In this document: one piece after another, positions 46,100 to 57,599 of the stretch
Position numbering within the stretch: position 1 is the first letter of the stretch
Layout: each line of letters begins with the position of its first letter
NCBI RefSeq assembly: GCF_039555335.1
Contig: NC_092631.1
Coordinates: 3,811,501 to 3,875,500 of the forward strand
Origin: Amphiura filiformis
Taxonomy: Eukaryota > Echinodermata > Ophiuroidea > Amphilepidida > Amphiuridae
DNA length: 64,000 nucleotides
Direction: 5' to 3'
Position numbers and translations under genes: made by a program
The notes under the pieces: model-generated
Seen by the model: the letters and a program-made list of their open reading frames with translations, nothing else
Database searches by the model: none
Told to the model about the DNA's origin: nothing

Positions 46100-48010
46100 A
46101 AATGGGAAATACCTGCTTGGCGACCAATTTGCCAAATTTTAGGAAACATTTTCAGATTTTTGACACCCCCAGGAAATTCACTTTGCCATGAAAAAAAACA
46201 AAAAAAAAGAAAATGGTGATACCACTGAAGATGCACCTGTTTTATAAATCAATCATTGACTAATAGTTTAATTACACCAAATCATATTCAATGTAAAATA
46301 ATGGGTTCTGCAACTTATTACAAATCTTTACAATATATGTACAAATATACATTAAAGCTGACCATCATTTCCTAATTTCTGTACAGTACTAATTTTCAGT
46401 CGCACCAAACAATTTTTGTTGGACAAAACTTACAAAAGAAACTCGAGTGCCAGCCATAACATAATGTGATGTATTTAGTAATGATTTGCCCAAATATGGT
46501 ATGACACTACCCATAATTCCAAAACTGTAATTTACCATACTGCATTGAACTGTACAATATTTACCATACCAATCAGCAGTGTTAAAAATATGGTGGCCGC
46601 TAGGCCCAAAACCCTTGAAACTTAACGGGAGCCAGTAGATGTTCAGCCCTAATGTCTCTGAACAGACATTGAAAGTTTTAAGGAGCAACCCACTTGGCCA
46701 GATCACCACAGAGGAACCGACTTACAACTGTTACTTTGATAACAGACAGAACAGAATTTACATGCATAAAATTTCAACCCTGACTAATTCCCTACGGAAC
46801 TTGAACCCAAAGTGGGATGGCCTCTTTGAGCTTTTCCAGCAGACTAATATATAGGCCTAACCATAAGATAATGCTACATTCTTTGAATTAGGCCCGTAAA
46901 ATTTACAAGGGCCTCTTGATTTGAGACCTTACAGTCCTTGAAAATGCTGGCCCATTTCTAACACTGCCAATCGGTATGTACATGTACAAGTACAATATCA
47001 TTTGCACCAATGGCAGACAAATTATACAGAAACTTATTTTTTATAAAGCTAATATAATTTTGCACTCACAATGAGGGATATAATTCATACACCACCACCA
47101 TCAAAAAGTCACTAAGCAAAATGCTATGTGGGTAGCATAAAATAAAATAAGCTAGAACTTCAAAGATACCAGTAGCAGGGAAAAACAACTAAAAAGTGGA
47201 CATTATTTCTTTGCTTTTATCATTCCAATCCAAGCAGCTACCATGTAAATAACCACACGCTATCGAGAATATTCCTTTTATAGGCCAATGTTAGCAAGCT
47301 CAGAATCGCAAATCTAAAAACAGGCGACACTGTTCAAAATTGGCATGGCGCCAAATTAATCGCGCAAAAAATATCCACTGTTACAGTCTGAGTATGCACC
47401 GTTCACTTCAATAAGTTTAACTCTTGATTCAGTTTTCAACTTGTTTTCCTTCAAATTTACAATGTTTGTGACAAACGTTGGGGCGCTCGTGGATAATTTC
47501 TTTTGTCTATATTCTACATATATAAAATTTTACACCACTTTGTTAAATAGTTATTTTTATACAATTTTACATACAAAATATTATATACCATGATTAGGTT
47601 ACAGACAAATGTAAAACATGTTTGGTTGTTGAACATCACCCCCTTCCTAATGATATGCAACTACAAAATCTTATCATTCAATCAAAACCTTTTTGTTTGT
47701 CATTTTGAAGAACACTGTGCAAGTTAAGCAACTTGCCATTTAACATTTATAGACAAGCCATTCATAACTGAGGTATATCACAGCCATACATCCCTTTCTT
47801 GGTGTACATGTACCTACACGTAATAGCCAAACTCTTCCAAACTTGGCCTAACAGTTCCTCTTTGATACTTTAACCCATGTATAAGTCCAGATGCGTACTG
47901 AAGTGCTTTTAGGTTTGAGGCAATGACATCATTGCACACCCTGGGTACCGTCTTTCAACCAATACTCAAGGAATCTAGCTGTGTTATATACCTGTTGGCT
48001 ATTGAAATGG
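46100..48010. other. Gene-free stretch
   Basis: Frames at 46389-46709 (minus) and 46639-46854 (plus) overlap each other and show no domain. No splice-bordered exon or repeat border was recognised. Confidence 0.35.
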
Positions 48011-48012
48011 CT

Positions 48013-48246
48013 AAACACTGTGGGTACTACCAGCCAAATTATCGGTCTCTAAGAACTGTTCTGATTGGTTGCAAAGAGGGGGTATATCATGTTTGAGCCA
48101 ATCGGAGATATGGTAATAATAGCCAAAATGGCTGAAGCTTAAAATTGCTGAGATGTATAAAAGCTTGGATTGGTTAGTCAGATGATTACATCATGTAATT
48201 AACCAATCAGAGGCTATGTAAGACAAGCAGTAGTGCCCACAAGGTT
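48013..48246. mobile_element. MITE family 5, copy 2
   Basis: Ends AACACTGTGGGTACTACC and its near inverse GTAGTGCCCACAAGGTT. The interior has two inverted ATTGGTT/AACCAAT pairs. Confidence 0.7.
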
Positions 48247-48662
48247 ACGCAAAAGAAACATACAAAAACACTTAAATATAACCCAGAAAATAAAAAATAA
48301 AATCTATCTACATGGCACAGATACAATGATATAGTGTAAACATTGATTTGCTTATAGATTTAACATCAAAATCACTGGGATTCAAAATAAAAAGGAAGTA
48401 AAACTCTAAAAAGAAATAAAAATCAAAAGTCCACTCACACTTGCTGTTGAAGAATGATTGAGTACTACTACATGTATAAATTCCCGAGGTAGGATTAAAA
48501 TGTGACCTTAACATAAATTGTCAATCATTTTTTGGGTTTCTTCCAGCCAATATACAGGAAGAGGCCATAGACCATTGTAACATATATTCCATGGTCTGTG
48601 CACGAATACCAACTACTTCATGAGCATTCTTTTCTTCATGAAATGGGCAGACTAATAAAGAT

Positions 48663-48951
48663 ACAGATGATTCACCAACAGGCAAGGTCCAGCCAGCATC
48701 ATTTGTTAAAGAAGGCCAATCGTTCCATGAAGCGTGTGCATAAAAAAATGCTACCCGTTGCCATGTATTTTTTCAAAGCAGACTTGACATCTTCTGCGTA
48801 AACGTATAGGCACCATAGAGCAGGGTTCATGATAGGCACAAACGGTGAGCCCATGATTTGTTAGACACACGCGATAGAACAATCAGCAAATATGCATGAA
48901 TTCTCATTGCATTCAAAGAACAGGGACTTTGCCTGTTGGTGACTGATCTGT
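48663..48951. mobile_element. TIR element (CACCAACAGGCAARGTCC)
   Basis: ACAGATGATTCACCAACAGG at the left and its near inverse at 48924-48951 bound 289 bp. A 51-codon minus-strand frame (48854-48699) lies inside and is discounted for that reason. Confidence 0.65.
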
Positions 48952-49005
48952 AGTTTAATAGTCTATGATCTTGGGTGACTATTGTTTATACACAGGCAGG
49001 TGTAA

Positions 49006-49319
49006 TGCTGGTTTCATCATGCCGCTTGTACTTTTCTGCAAGCGGAGCGGCACACTGCTGAGCGGCAGGGGCATGACTCTGAAAGCTACTCTTGCCGCTC
49101 AGCACCGCTCCAAAATCGTATTTTGTTCTCATACGTCAGAGCGGCACCGCTCCGAGTTGACTTGAATTCAACTCCCAGCAGTGCTGCCACCGCGACAAAG
49201 CAGTGGAGTGATCGATATATCGGCTTGCCGCTGGCCACCGCTAGCGTTTTTAGTGAGATTGCGCAGTGAAGTAAAATCATCTTCAAAGCGGCAAGAGGCA
49301 GGAAAGTATGAAACCAGCA
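49006..49319. mobile_element. TIR element (TGCTGGTTTCAT) with TAA target duplication
   Basis: TGCTGGTTTCAT and ATGAAACCAGCA form the ends, with TAA immediately outside both. A 3-base TAA/TTA duplication is characteristic of PIF/Harbinger-type insertion. The GC-rich inside has repeated GCGGCA phrases. 314 bp, non-autonomous. Confidence 0.7.
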
Positions 49320-49446
49320 TAAGGAATCTGTGTGCTATCTTTACATGCGCACAAAGTGTGAGGATTCCTGGCCCTGTCCTGTGTCAGGTGTTCAGTAAGA
49401 GGCCTAATAATGCTACCTGTTCTTAACACAACTTGGGTGCAACAAA

Positions 49447-49632
49447 TGGGCTATTCCAGTTGAAATCCATACACCCCTTATGCAAGACATGACTCTAATC
49501 TCCCACACAGGGAGTGTAGATATCAAATGGAGTCGCCCATTCAGGTAACCCATTTGAAATTCACACTCTGTGTGGGAGATTAAGGTCACATCTTCCAAAA
49601 GGGGTGTATGGATTTCAACTGGAATAGCCCAA
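49447..49632. mobile_element. MITE family 3, short type, well preserved
   Basis: Begins TGGGCTATTCCAGTTGAAAT and ends with its inverse, AACTGGAATAGCCCA. Internal modules are CCACACAGGGAGTG and CACTCTGTGTGGGAG. Confidence 0.75.
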
Positions 49633-50014
49633 TGCCTTCAGATTCAAGCACCTAATCATAACTACCGTACATTATATAGCAATTAGAAAGCTTACTAAGA
49701 TATGAAAAAGATGTGTTGTTCAGAATACAAAACACAGAAGGCACACATATTAATAGGCTCTTCGGATTTTGCAAGGTGACTTTTAAACCTTTTTATAAAG
49801 AGCCATTCATATTGAATCTTTCAGTTCTGTTATTCAAGTAAGTCCATGTATCTTAAAATTCAATCCCATTTAATCCCATTTATATATGAATCAATTTTGT
49901 GGTTAACAGAATAACCTCATGATCAACCACATGCTATGACAAAATATGTAAGTACAACAACTGTTCACAGGCTTCGAAAAATAAAGCACATAGTAACTAT
50001 GATGACAAGAAAAC

Positions 50015-50305
50015 GTCGAGGGCTTAGAGCCAGAACTAGCTATGTCCATTTGTTTCCTCAATTACATGTTACTCATTTCGGCAACACATGTACGGTTAAT
50101 TCTGCCCTCCATAATAAATGAAAATGACTTTGGGGTATATGCATGGTCACTTGAACAGTTAATTAGACGCAAGTGACCATGCATATACCCCAAAGTCACT
50201 TATTCTTATGGAGGGCAGAATTAACCATCCATTTGTTACCGAAATGAGTAACATGTAATTGAGAAAACAAATGGACATAGCTTGTTCTGGCCCTAAGCCC
50301 TCGAC
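50015..50305. mobile_element. Foldback (GTCGAGGGCTTAGAGCCAGA)
   Basis: Arms of about 130 bases are nearly perfect inverted repeats (AACTAGCTATGTCCATTTG, TTAATTCTGCCCTCCAT, GGGGTATATGCATGGTCACT) around a loop near 50160. High arm identity suggests recent origin. Confidence 0.85.
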
Positions 50306-50662
50306 ATGGACTACACCTTAATTCCACTAATATCCTACCAATTAACAAATTTGATTTGGTTTAAAACATTTTACTGTGTAGTGTCAAATTTCTATGGCAA
50401 CAGATACAATCATTAATTAGCATTGTCTCAAAATTGAAAGTTTCATCTCAAAAACGAAAGTTTCAATATTCGGACTACATGATGCTATTTATATATAAAT
50501 TCTTTTGTTATGACAATTTTCAATTTATGAATATAATTTGCTTGCCCATATTACAGGCTAAAATATACTGAAAACACCATCCTAAAATATGTTGAAAACA
50601 TCATCAAATTCAAATAAAATCTCTTTCCTGATTACTTTCATATTGCTGGAATACAATAATTT

Positions 50663-51475
50663 CGTCGGGTGCATCACATACTGGTCTATCTTGATTTTTT
50701 GACTTTTTTGAGAAAATTGGTATATAGTTCTTTTTTACGAAGCTCTTCCAATACAACAAATTACAGACCTCAATTTTTCCTAGATAATTAGTAATAAAAT
50801 GTTAAATTTAAACTATCTCTGATTTTTTTTTTTTTTTTTTTTCACATACTGATCTATCTCGAAAAAAAACACGCATTTATAGAAAATCTCAATTGAAAAT
50901 CTTCGTATTAAGTTTACCTTTCTATAATTTAATTAGACTATGGATTTTCATGAAAGTGGTTTTAAATTAAAGCATATACTTAACAGATTTATTTAAGTGG
51001 AATCTTTTATTATATTTACGTATGTAATATTACTTAAAACTATACTAAAGTTGTAGTTCTGTATGTGAAATCGTTAATTTCCCGATATCGTATTGAAAGT
51101 GCATTACATACTGGTCTATCTCGAGATAGACCAGTATGTGATGCGCCTAAAATCACGTCATTGTTCGCGAAATCGAGATAGCCCCCAAGATAGACCAGTA
51201 TGAAATGCACTTTAAATACGATATCAGGAAATTAACTATTTCACATACAGAACTACAACTTTAGTGTAGTTTTAAGCAATATTGCAAAGGTAAATATAAT
51301 TCAAGATTCCACTTAAATAAATCTGTTAAGTATATACTTCAATTTAAAACCACTTTCATTAAAATCCATAGTCTAAATAAATTATAGAAAGGTTAACTTA
51401 ATACGAAGATTTTCAATTGCGATTTTCTCGAAATGCATGTTTTTCGAGATAGACCAGTATGTGATGCGTCCGACG
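50663..51475. mobile_element. Long foldback with repeated ACATACTGGTCTATCTCGA motif
   Basis: Two arms of about 350 bases in inverted orientation. The phrase CATACTGGTCTATCT, or its inverse, occurs about six times: at both outer ends, in each arm and at the centre (51108-51142). There is no protein-coding frame. Confidence 0.8.
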
Positions 51476-51598
51476 ATTTGAATACTTCCATTATACGTAT
51501 CAATTTTCTGCTATATCCAACTTAATCTAATGGACCTCATCACTAAAGATACCCTTTCAATTTGGTATCAATTCAATAAAACACTATCTCAACATGAT

Positions 51599-51794
51599 AT
51601 TGACCTTTTTGGTAAATCCCATAAGGCTTTGCGAGTACACCTGAGACCTTGTCATTTGACGTCACGTCAACTTGCAATGCGCAGTAACAATGTTCGATAA
51701 ACGATGTGCGCATCGGCACAGATCGGCGTGACGTCAAATGAGGACATATCAGGTGTGCTCGCAAAGGCTTATGGGATTTACCGAAAAGGTCAAT
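51599..51794. mobile_element. Foldback (ATTGACCTTTTTGGTAAATC)
   Basis: Arms of about 70 bases: TAAATCCCATAAG, then ACACCTGA and TTTGACGTCACG, and the inverse. 196 bp. Confidence 0.8.
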
Positions 51795-52365
51795 TGATAC
51801 TGCCATTTTGAAAGTCCACAGTACAAGATTGATTTCCCTCTTTTTCTAGTGGAGCACCTTGCTCAGGAGACTGAACAATGGACAGTACTTAAAGCTAAGT
51901 TGCACTACATGTAACAACAAATGTTAATCCCCAATGTTTTATCATATGAAAAGCTTTTACCACATTTATTTAGCATGTTTATACTGAGATTGAGAATGTT
52001 TACCATGTCAGGCACAGTCCGACCTGTAATCCTGGTCGGTTACACTGCCTGTGCCGTTACTTCTGATCAACATGACACATCAATATAGGGTGCATTAACA
52101 CCAAGCATACAGCGTGCTGGTCCAGTGCTCTCAGTAGAAACGTCCTGGATACCAATAAAAGGCATGCTGGTTACAAAACGGCAAAATATGTGTTGCCGTG
52201 TTGGAAGTAGAAATATGTTACTATTTTCAAAGACTAGCAAATGTATTATCATTTCCGAAATTTTGATTTCTCTCCATTGTTCTAACATATCTTTGAATGT
52301 CCATAGCATCAGCATGGAAAATAATAAAAGTTCATAACACAAACTTTCAAAGAGGCACTCACTGT

Positions 52366-52590
52366 GTACAAAATTGAGTCAAAAGTAACAAGGTTTCCTT
52401 TGTCAATAAGGCTTTGACGAATGTCACTTTCTGATATGAAATTTGTTCCCTAAATGATAAGGTTTTCTAATAGTACAAAATTGGATTGAAATGCAACAAC
52501 GTTGACTTTGTCAATAAGGCTGTGAACGTTGTCATGTTTTTAGATATGAGAGATACTCCCTAAATGATATGGTTTTATAATTGAGAAGGT
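52366..52590. repeat. Degenerate tandem pair, ~115-bp unit
   Basis: Two successive blocks share TTTGTCAATAAGGCT, GATATGA and CCCTAAATGATAAGGTTTT. Confidence 0.5.
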
Positions 52591-53178
52591 AATTGCTAAA
52601 AGGCAGAGTGAAAGGCACTTTACCATATATAAAATGCATCAGCGGAAATTAGTAGCCAATACGCTAAAAGTGAAGTGGAATTCATACCTACTAAAACAGG
52701 CTTACAATATATTAGTGGACCCTGTTTACATGATTTTTTTTTAATTTGTAGAGAAAGATTTGTCTAGTTGTCATCCACAAAAAAGTGCTGTGTTGATTAA
52801 AGTTTATCAGAAGACATGTACATGAATCATGCATATCCAGTAAGTAAATCACATAAGGCACCCAACAGCAGTTTTGGCCCAAATCAGATGTATATAGTCC
52901 ATGTCCAGATAGCCACTAGTACAATGATGATGCAGCATGATCCTAGCAAGTTGAACCACGTAGACAAGTTGAACCACTTAATGTCTCCCATATGTTAGCA
53001 TGAAAGTTCATCTATATTGATAATCCCCTATTAATGAGTCGTGTGAGGTCTAGCAGCATCACGCCCTCTAATAGTCAGTATACAGTGCTTCTCCACGATG
53101 TCTCTTAAACAACACCAGCCATGTTTTTGTCCATTATTATACCCCATGTGACCGCCAAACAATCACAGGCATATCATA

Positions 53179-53409
53179 TCACAGTTCTGTAGTCATCGTA
53201 GAGCGTTTATTGGATGACACATCTAGACCCATAGGATCCCCATAGCCTTCTATCTGCCATGACGCATTACCATTTGACGCCATGATGGGTTGCGCAGGAG
53301 TTGTATACGTGGTTGGTTTCTTGTTACTTGTGAAACTCTTGTTGCTGCTAAGGCCAGAGAGCTTCTTCATACTGCCTGATGACGACTGTCTTTTGTTGGA
53401 TTCCAATGC
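53179..53409 (-). CDS. Candidate last coding exon of an unidentified minus-strand gene
   Basis: On the minus strand a pyrimidine-containing acceptor ending TTACCCAG precedes GCA at 53409. The frame then stays open for 76 codons to TGA at 53179. The text is Ser/Lys/Asn-rich (NKRQSSSGSMKKLSG, SNKKPTTYTTP) and ends near WQIEGYGDPMGLD and STMTTEL. Low complexity suggests a disordered tail. The acceptor sits at a codon boundary, compatible with the phase-0 donor of the 48-base exon at 56768. No family was recognised. It is probably real because coding and splice signals agree, but nothing here proves transcription. Confidence 0.5.
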   Translation of the reverse strand, partial: ALESNKRQSSSGSMKKLSGLSSNKSFTSNKKPTTYTTPAQPIMASNGNASWQIEGYGDPMGLDVSSNKRSTMTTEL

Positions 53410-53502
53410 CTGGGTAAGGATAAAGCGATTAAATATATGTGATTAAACACAGTGGAAGTAACGCATATAAGCCATTTTTATGATTGAAACAATTATGGCA
53501 TG

Positions 53503-53783
53503 GGGCTATTCCATTTAAAATTCACACTACCCCTGTGCAAGATTTTGGAAAGTTCTTCTACAGAGGGAGTACGAGTTTCAAATAGAATAGACAGTTGGGT
53601 AATATCCATTTGAAATACTCTCTCCAGTTGTGGAAGATATAGGTAAAGGCATAATACAGGGGGAGTATGGGTTTCAAAATGATTAACCCTGACTAATTAC
53701 ATTTGAAAAACATACTCCCCACTGTTGAAGATATTTCCAAAATCTTCCACAGGGGTAGTGTGGATTTTAAATGGAATGGCCCA
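53503..53783. mobile_element. MITE family 3, long type
   Basis: GGGCTATTCCATTTAAAATT at the left and TTTTAAATGGAATGGCCCA at the right, with CCCCTGTGCAAGAT and CTTCCACAGGGG modules. It lies in the candidate last intron. Confidence 0.7.
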
Positions 53784-54069
53784 TTACAAACACTCTCAAA
53801 TTATGTGCTGGTTCAAATCATCATTGAAACAAAATGTTTTACTTCGAACTTTAAAGTGAGGCCTACAATACCAATTTCCAAAACATCTTACTTTGCTGTC
53901 TGCCAAATGCCACAATTGTGCCAATCAAAAGAAAAATTGGCACTTAACAAGCAAGTAATATTCTTCTATTTTGAGATACTCACTGCAAGAACAGCAATCA
54001 GTGACCCACAATCAAGGACAGAAACAGAGCTCATAAACTTTTATTTAGTCAATAACATTTGTCACTTAC

Positions 54070-54078
54070 CTTTTCCGG
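54070..54078 (-). CDS. Possible 9-nt microexon (Pro-Glu-Lys)
   Basis: On the minus strand GATTTTATTTTAG precedes CCGGAAAAG, which is followed by GTAAGTG, a strong donor. Its length keeps phase 0 and it falls between the two flanking phase-0 exons. A chance pairing of an AG with a good donor is a real alternative. Confidence 0.2.
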
Positions 54079-54218
54079 CTAAAATAAAATCACCTTTGAA
54101 CCTGTCATCGATTTTGCACTTACTACTAAATGTTTCCAGTTTGGATTGGTTTTATTTAACATACCACTCTGGCAGTCAAGACATCATGTACATGTTGTTT
54201 ATTCCCTTTGCACAAAAT

Positions 54219-54404
54219 TGGGCAATTGTAGTTGAAATCCTTACACCCCCTACGAAGGACATGACCTTAATCTTCCACACATGGAGTGTGAATTTCAAAT
54301 GGGTTTACCTGAATGGTGACTCCATTTAGAATCTACACCCCATGTGTGAGAAGGGAGATAAAGGTCATGACTTCCATACAGAGAGTACAGAGAGGGAATT
54401 CCCA
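54219..54404. mobile_element. MITE family 3, short type, degenerate
   Basis: TTGGGCAATTGTAGTTGAAA starts a diverged copy with CACACATGGAGTGTG and AGGTCATGACTTCCATA modules. Confidence 0.55.
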
Positions 54405-54779
54405 GTGTATGCATAGCAACCTTGGCAAAGGGGACACACAGACATATATCACATGTGCACAATTCTTTTATCGGTGCTTGTTGAGGTCAGTCTTTGTGGG
54501 CAATCAGTCTAACCAAGAGAATGTTTATGCTTATTTATTAAACTACAGTTATCAGGGATAAATTGTAAAGAAGCATGTATAAATTCAACCCTACTTTTCA
54601 GTTTTCATATTAATTGCCTTTTTGGATTGGGGATAGACAGCATTTTAAGTTGCAAAATGGATGACAAGTTTTGAAACGAAATTACACATTGTCTGCTTGG
54701 CACACACAAATGCTAAGTGCATTATCTACTTGGTGCACAAATGGGTTAACCGCTGAGGTGAAATGAAGGCATTTAACCT

Positions 54780-55156
54780 AAAGCCAAGAATTTTCTGCTT
54801 TACAAATGCTAAATTCCGCTTTTCTCCGCTTTGTAATTTTAGCACATTTCTGACATAATAAAATTTCACAAGAATCTTGTGACGATCATTGCGATTTGCA
54901 AAGTTGGGATGGGTAATTGGGTATCATGGCTGCAATGGGGCGTTGTAACGGTAAATTTATGACGGATTTTACTTTATTTTGAAGACCCATTTCATTTAGT
55001 ATTTTATTTATTTATTTTCAATTGTATTTTTTTTCCCTTTTTCTAGGTCATTTTTGATTATTTTTTTTATTTTTTTCTCAGAAATGCGTTTTCCGCTTTA
55101 CCTCCGAATTCCGCGATTTTCGCGGAATTTCCGCAACGCGGAAAATTCTTGGCTTT
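54780..55156. mobile_element. TIR element (AAAGCCAAGAATTTTC)
   Basis: AAAGCCAAGAATTTTCTGC at the left and its inverse at 55138-55156 bound a T-rich interior with several CCGCTTT phrases. 377 bp, non-coding. Confidence 0.7.
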
Positions 55157-55159
55157 AAT

Positions 55160-56760
55160 TTAACCTATTTGTACTACAGGCAGTTAATGCAGTAACCCTT
55201 TGTGTGCTCCCAAGCAGTCAATGATGTCAGTGGAACACTACACATTTGTACAAACAAATTATTTGTTTGAAATCATGCAAACAACACCATTTTGCAATCA
55301 ACTAAAACTTTAAAAGATAAGAAAATATTAATGTAAATTAAAACTTCCAACACAGGTAGCTAAAAACTTCATCAACATTTCGATCAGGTACGTTATCATG
55401 TGGATTCAACTTTTCCCACAGTGTCATTAAGAAAAAAGTTTCAAGATCATTTTCAAACTTCGCATAGTGTTCAATGTTTCAATTATATTGATGAAGTTTC
55501 ATAGCACCAATGCATCAAATTAAAAAAGAAAAAAACACACAACCAAACAAACATTTTAAACAACATTAAAAAATATCAAACCACATATTACATGCAAACA
55601 ACAAAATTAGCATGATCCACCACCGACACCAGCACTTTTACAGGTTACATTTCTGATGGAATTTATGATTGATAGTAACAGTTACGTTAGCATACTGTGT
55701 TCCCAGCCTTCACTACTGTTTGCAGTTAATCATGAATGAACAAAGTAAAAGTTAATACTACCACCCTTAATAATGATGTGCTTGCAAATTGCAAGATATA
55801 GCTTGGTGACTTAGTAATGCGACCTTTGACATGCCTAGATCAGCAAGGAATGTAATGACATTGAAACGTGTAACTTTTACATCATAAAATACATGTAAAA
55901 GTGTTACGTCCTTGACTATTTTATTTGCATTGATTATTTTATACATTTTAAATTCAAATTGCCTATTGCTATTGAAAACCGTAAGTGGTTGTGGTTGTTG
56001 CCTGGCTTCATCTACATCAAAGTTTTTTATGAGGTGCAGTTTTGAAGGTGTTAGGATTATCAAAGCCCAGGCTATTATACTACATCCGGGTTTTTTTTTT
56101 TTTCCAATTACGAATTTCTAGGCTAAAAATTACATATAACAATATGCAATTCTTACTAGATTCTACCTGGGCACCTTGGGAGAATAATGCTAGTGCATTG
56201 AATGGTCAACCCAGGTTAAATAAGAAATAAATAAATATGGGTCAGTACATTTTGGGCCTGACCTTGACTCTCCTATTAATCCCTTTTTGTTGATGATTTT
56301 GAAGAAATTTCGAAAAGGAAATCTAGAAAAAATTCCAGGGGAAAATTACCAAATCTAATTTAATTTCTCTTCTAAAACTGTGTTTTTTTCACAAGAAAAT
56401 CCTTGGATTAAGGGCTACTATGTCATTTCCTTCAAAAATGATAACAAAATGAACAAAATATGTCAGGTTATGAAACACAGATATGCTGCAGCTGATGAAG
56501 TGAAAGATTACACTGGACCCTAAAAACATAAATTATGAGAACGTGCAAAACTGTTTTATCTTTATTAGTGTTTACACCATCTTCATGAAAACTTTGGCTA
56601 AAAAAAGAAAGGTTTATAAAAATAAAACTTTGAAGACATTTCATGCACATGAGAAGTATATCTACGCTACATTCTACACAGCATGCTAACTAATTTAGTT
56701 TTTGGATGCAAGCAAGCAAGCAGTCACACACATACACACAGAAGATATATAATTATCAGC
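55160..56760. other. Intronic or intergenic, nothing recognised
   Basis: AT-rich. Frames at 55767-56063 (minus) and 55912-56121 (plus) overlap and lack domains or splice borders. Confidence 0.35.
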
Positions 56761-56767
56761 AACATAC

Positions 56768-56815
56768 TTCTAGCTTGTTGGCAGGGTTTGCTGCGCTAGT
56801 TGACGAAACCATTCT
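56768..56815 (-). CDS. Candidate 48-nt exon of the minus-strand gene
   Basis: On the minus strand CTTTTCTCCACAG precedes AGAATGGTTTCG, and the exon ends CTAGAA before the donor GTATGTTGC. Sixteen codons read RMVSSTSAANPANKLE with no stop and phase 0 at both ends. The composition resembles the flanking candidate exons. A short exon with two good borders is persuasive but needs transcript support. Confidence 0.45.
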
Positions 56816-57164
56816 CTGTGGAGAAAAGAAGTGACCAACAAACAAAGCCACTCAAGTGAGTCAAAATTATGGTTTGTTTTTATCAACAAAACTGCCCAAT
56901 GTGGATTAATTTCTGACAAAATTTATGCTGATATACAGTTCCTCATGTCCGCTGTACTATTCAGCACTTCTAATCGTTAAACCTGTTCAGGTTCATTCCA
57001 TTTTATACTTGGACTGACACAAAAGACTCAAATTTGGATTATGCAAGCAAATGTGTTGTTGGGCTTGTATCACTATCGCAATACTTGAAAATCAAATTGG
57101 CAGCTCTTATCCATGTGAAATTGTGGCGACACTATGGATGGTGTCATTCCAACAGGGTTTTAAT

Positions 57165-57236
57165 TCAAATGGAGTAAACATCCTGGTTACAATGGTTTGA
57201 ATTCAAATGGAGTAAACATCCTGGTTACAATGGCTG
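57165..57236. repeat. Tandem duplication of ~36 bp
   Basis: AATTCAAATGGAGTAAACAT followed by CCTGGTTACAATGG occurs twice in succession. Confidence 0.8.
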
Positions 57237-57410
57237 TCAGAACAGAACTTAACACATTTGGCAGATATGTTGATGATATAAAATGCAGTTATTGCCTTTA
57301 AGTGTGTTAGTGTTAGTAGAAATATGCATTTAGATATGCTATCATTGACATAGTGGTTCTTTGATGTTATATGGACATTTCAATTGGTTCATTTCATTGC
57401 TTACACCTAA

Positions 57411-57595
57411 TGGGCTATACCACTTAAAATCCATACCCCCCATATGAAGACATAACCTTAATTTCACACACAAAGGTGTAGATTTTGAATGGGGTCACCC
57501 AATCATGTAACCCCATTTGAAATTCACACTTCCCGTATGTAAGATTAAAGTTGTGTCTTCCATAGGGGTGTATGGATTTCAACTGGCATAACCCA
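57411..57595. mobile_element. MITE family 3, short type
   Basis: TGGGCTATACCACTTAAAAT at the left and AACTGGCATAACCCA at the right. Modules as in 49447-49632, moderately diverged. Confidence 0.65.
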
Positions 57596-57599
57596 TTCA

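Noticed and set aside
46389-46854. Overlapping 106-codon minus and 71-codon plus frames
   Set aside because: Neither shows a family motif, and the overlap on opposite strands argues against both.
48699-48854. 51-codon minus-strand frame with protein-like composition
   Set aside because: Lies wholly inside the TIR element 48663-48951, with no supporting splice sites.
53703-54329. 208-codon open frame on the plus strand
   Set aside because: Starts and ends inside two MITE family 3 copies, has no recognisable domain, and runs opposite to the candidate minus-strand gene.
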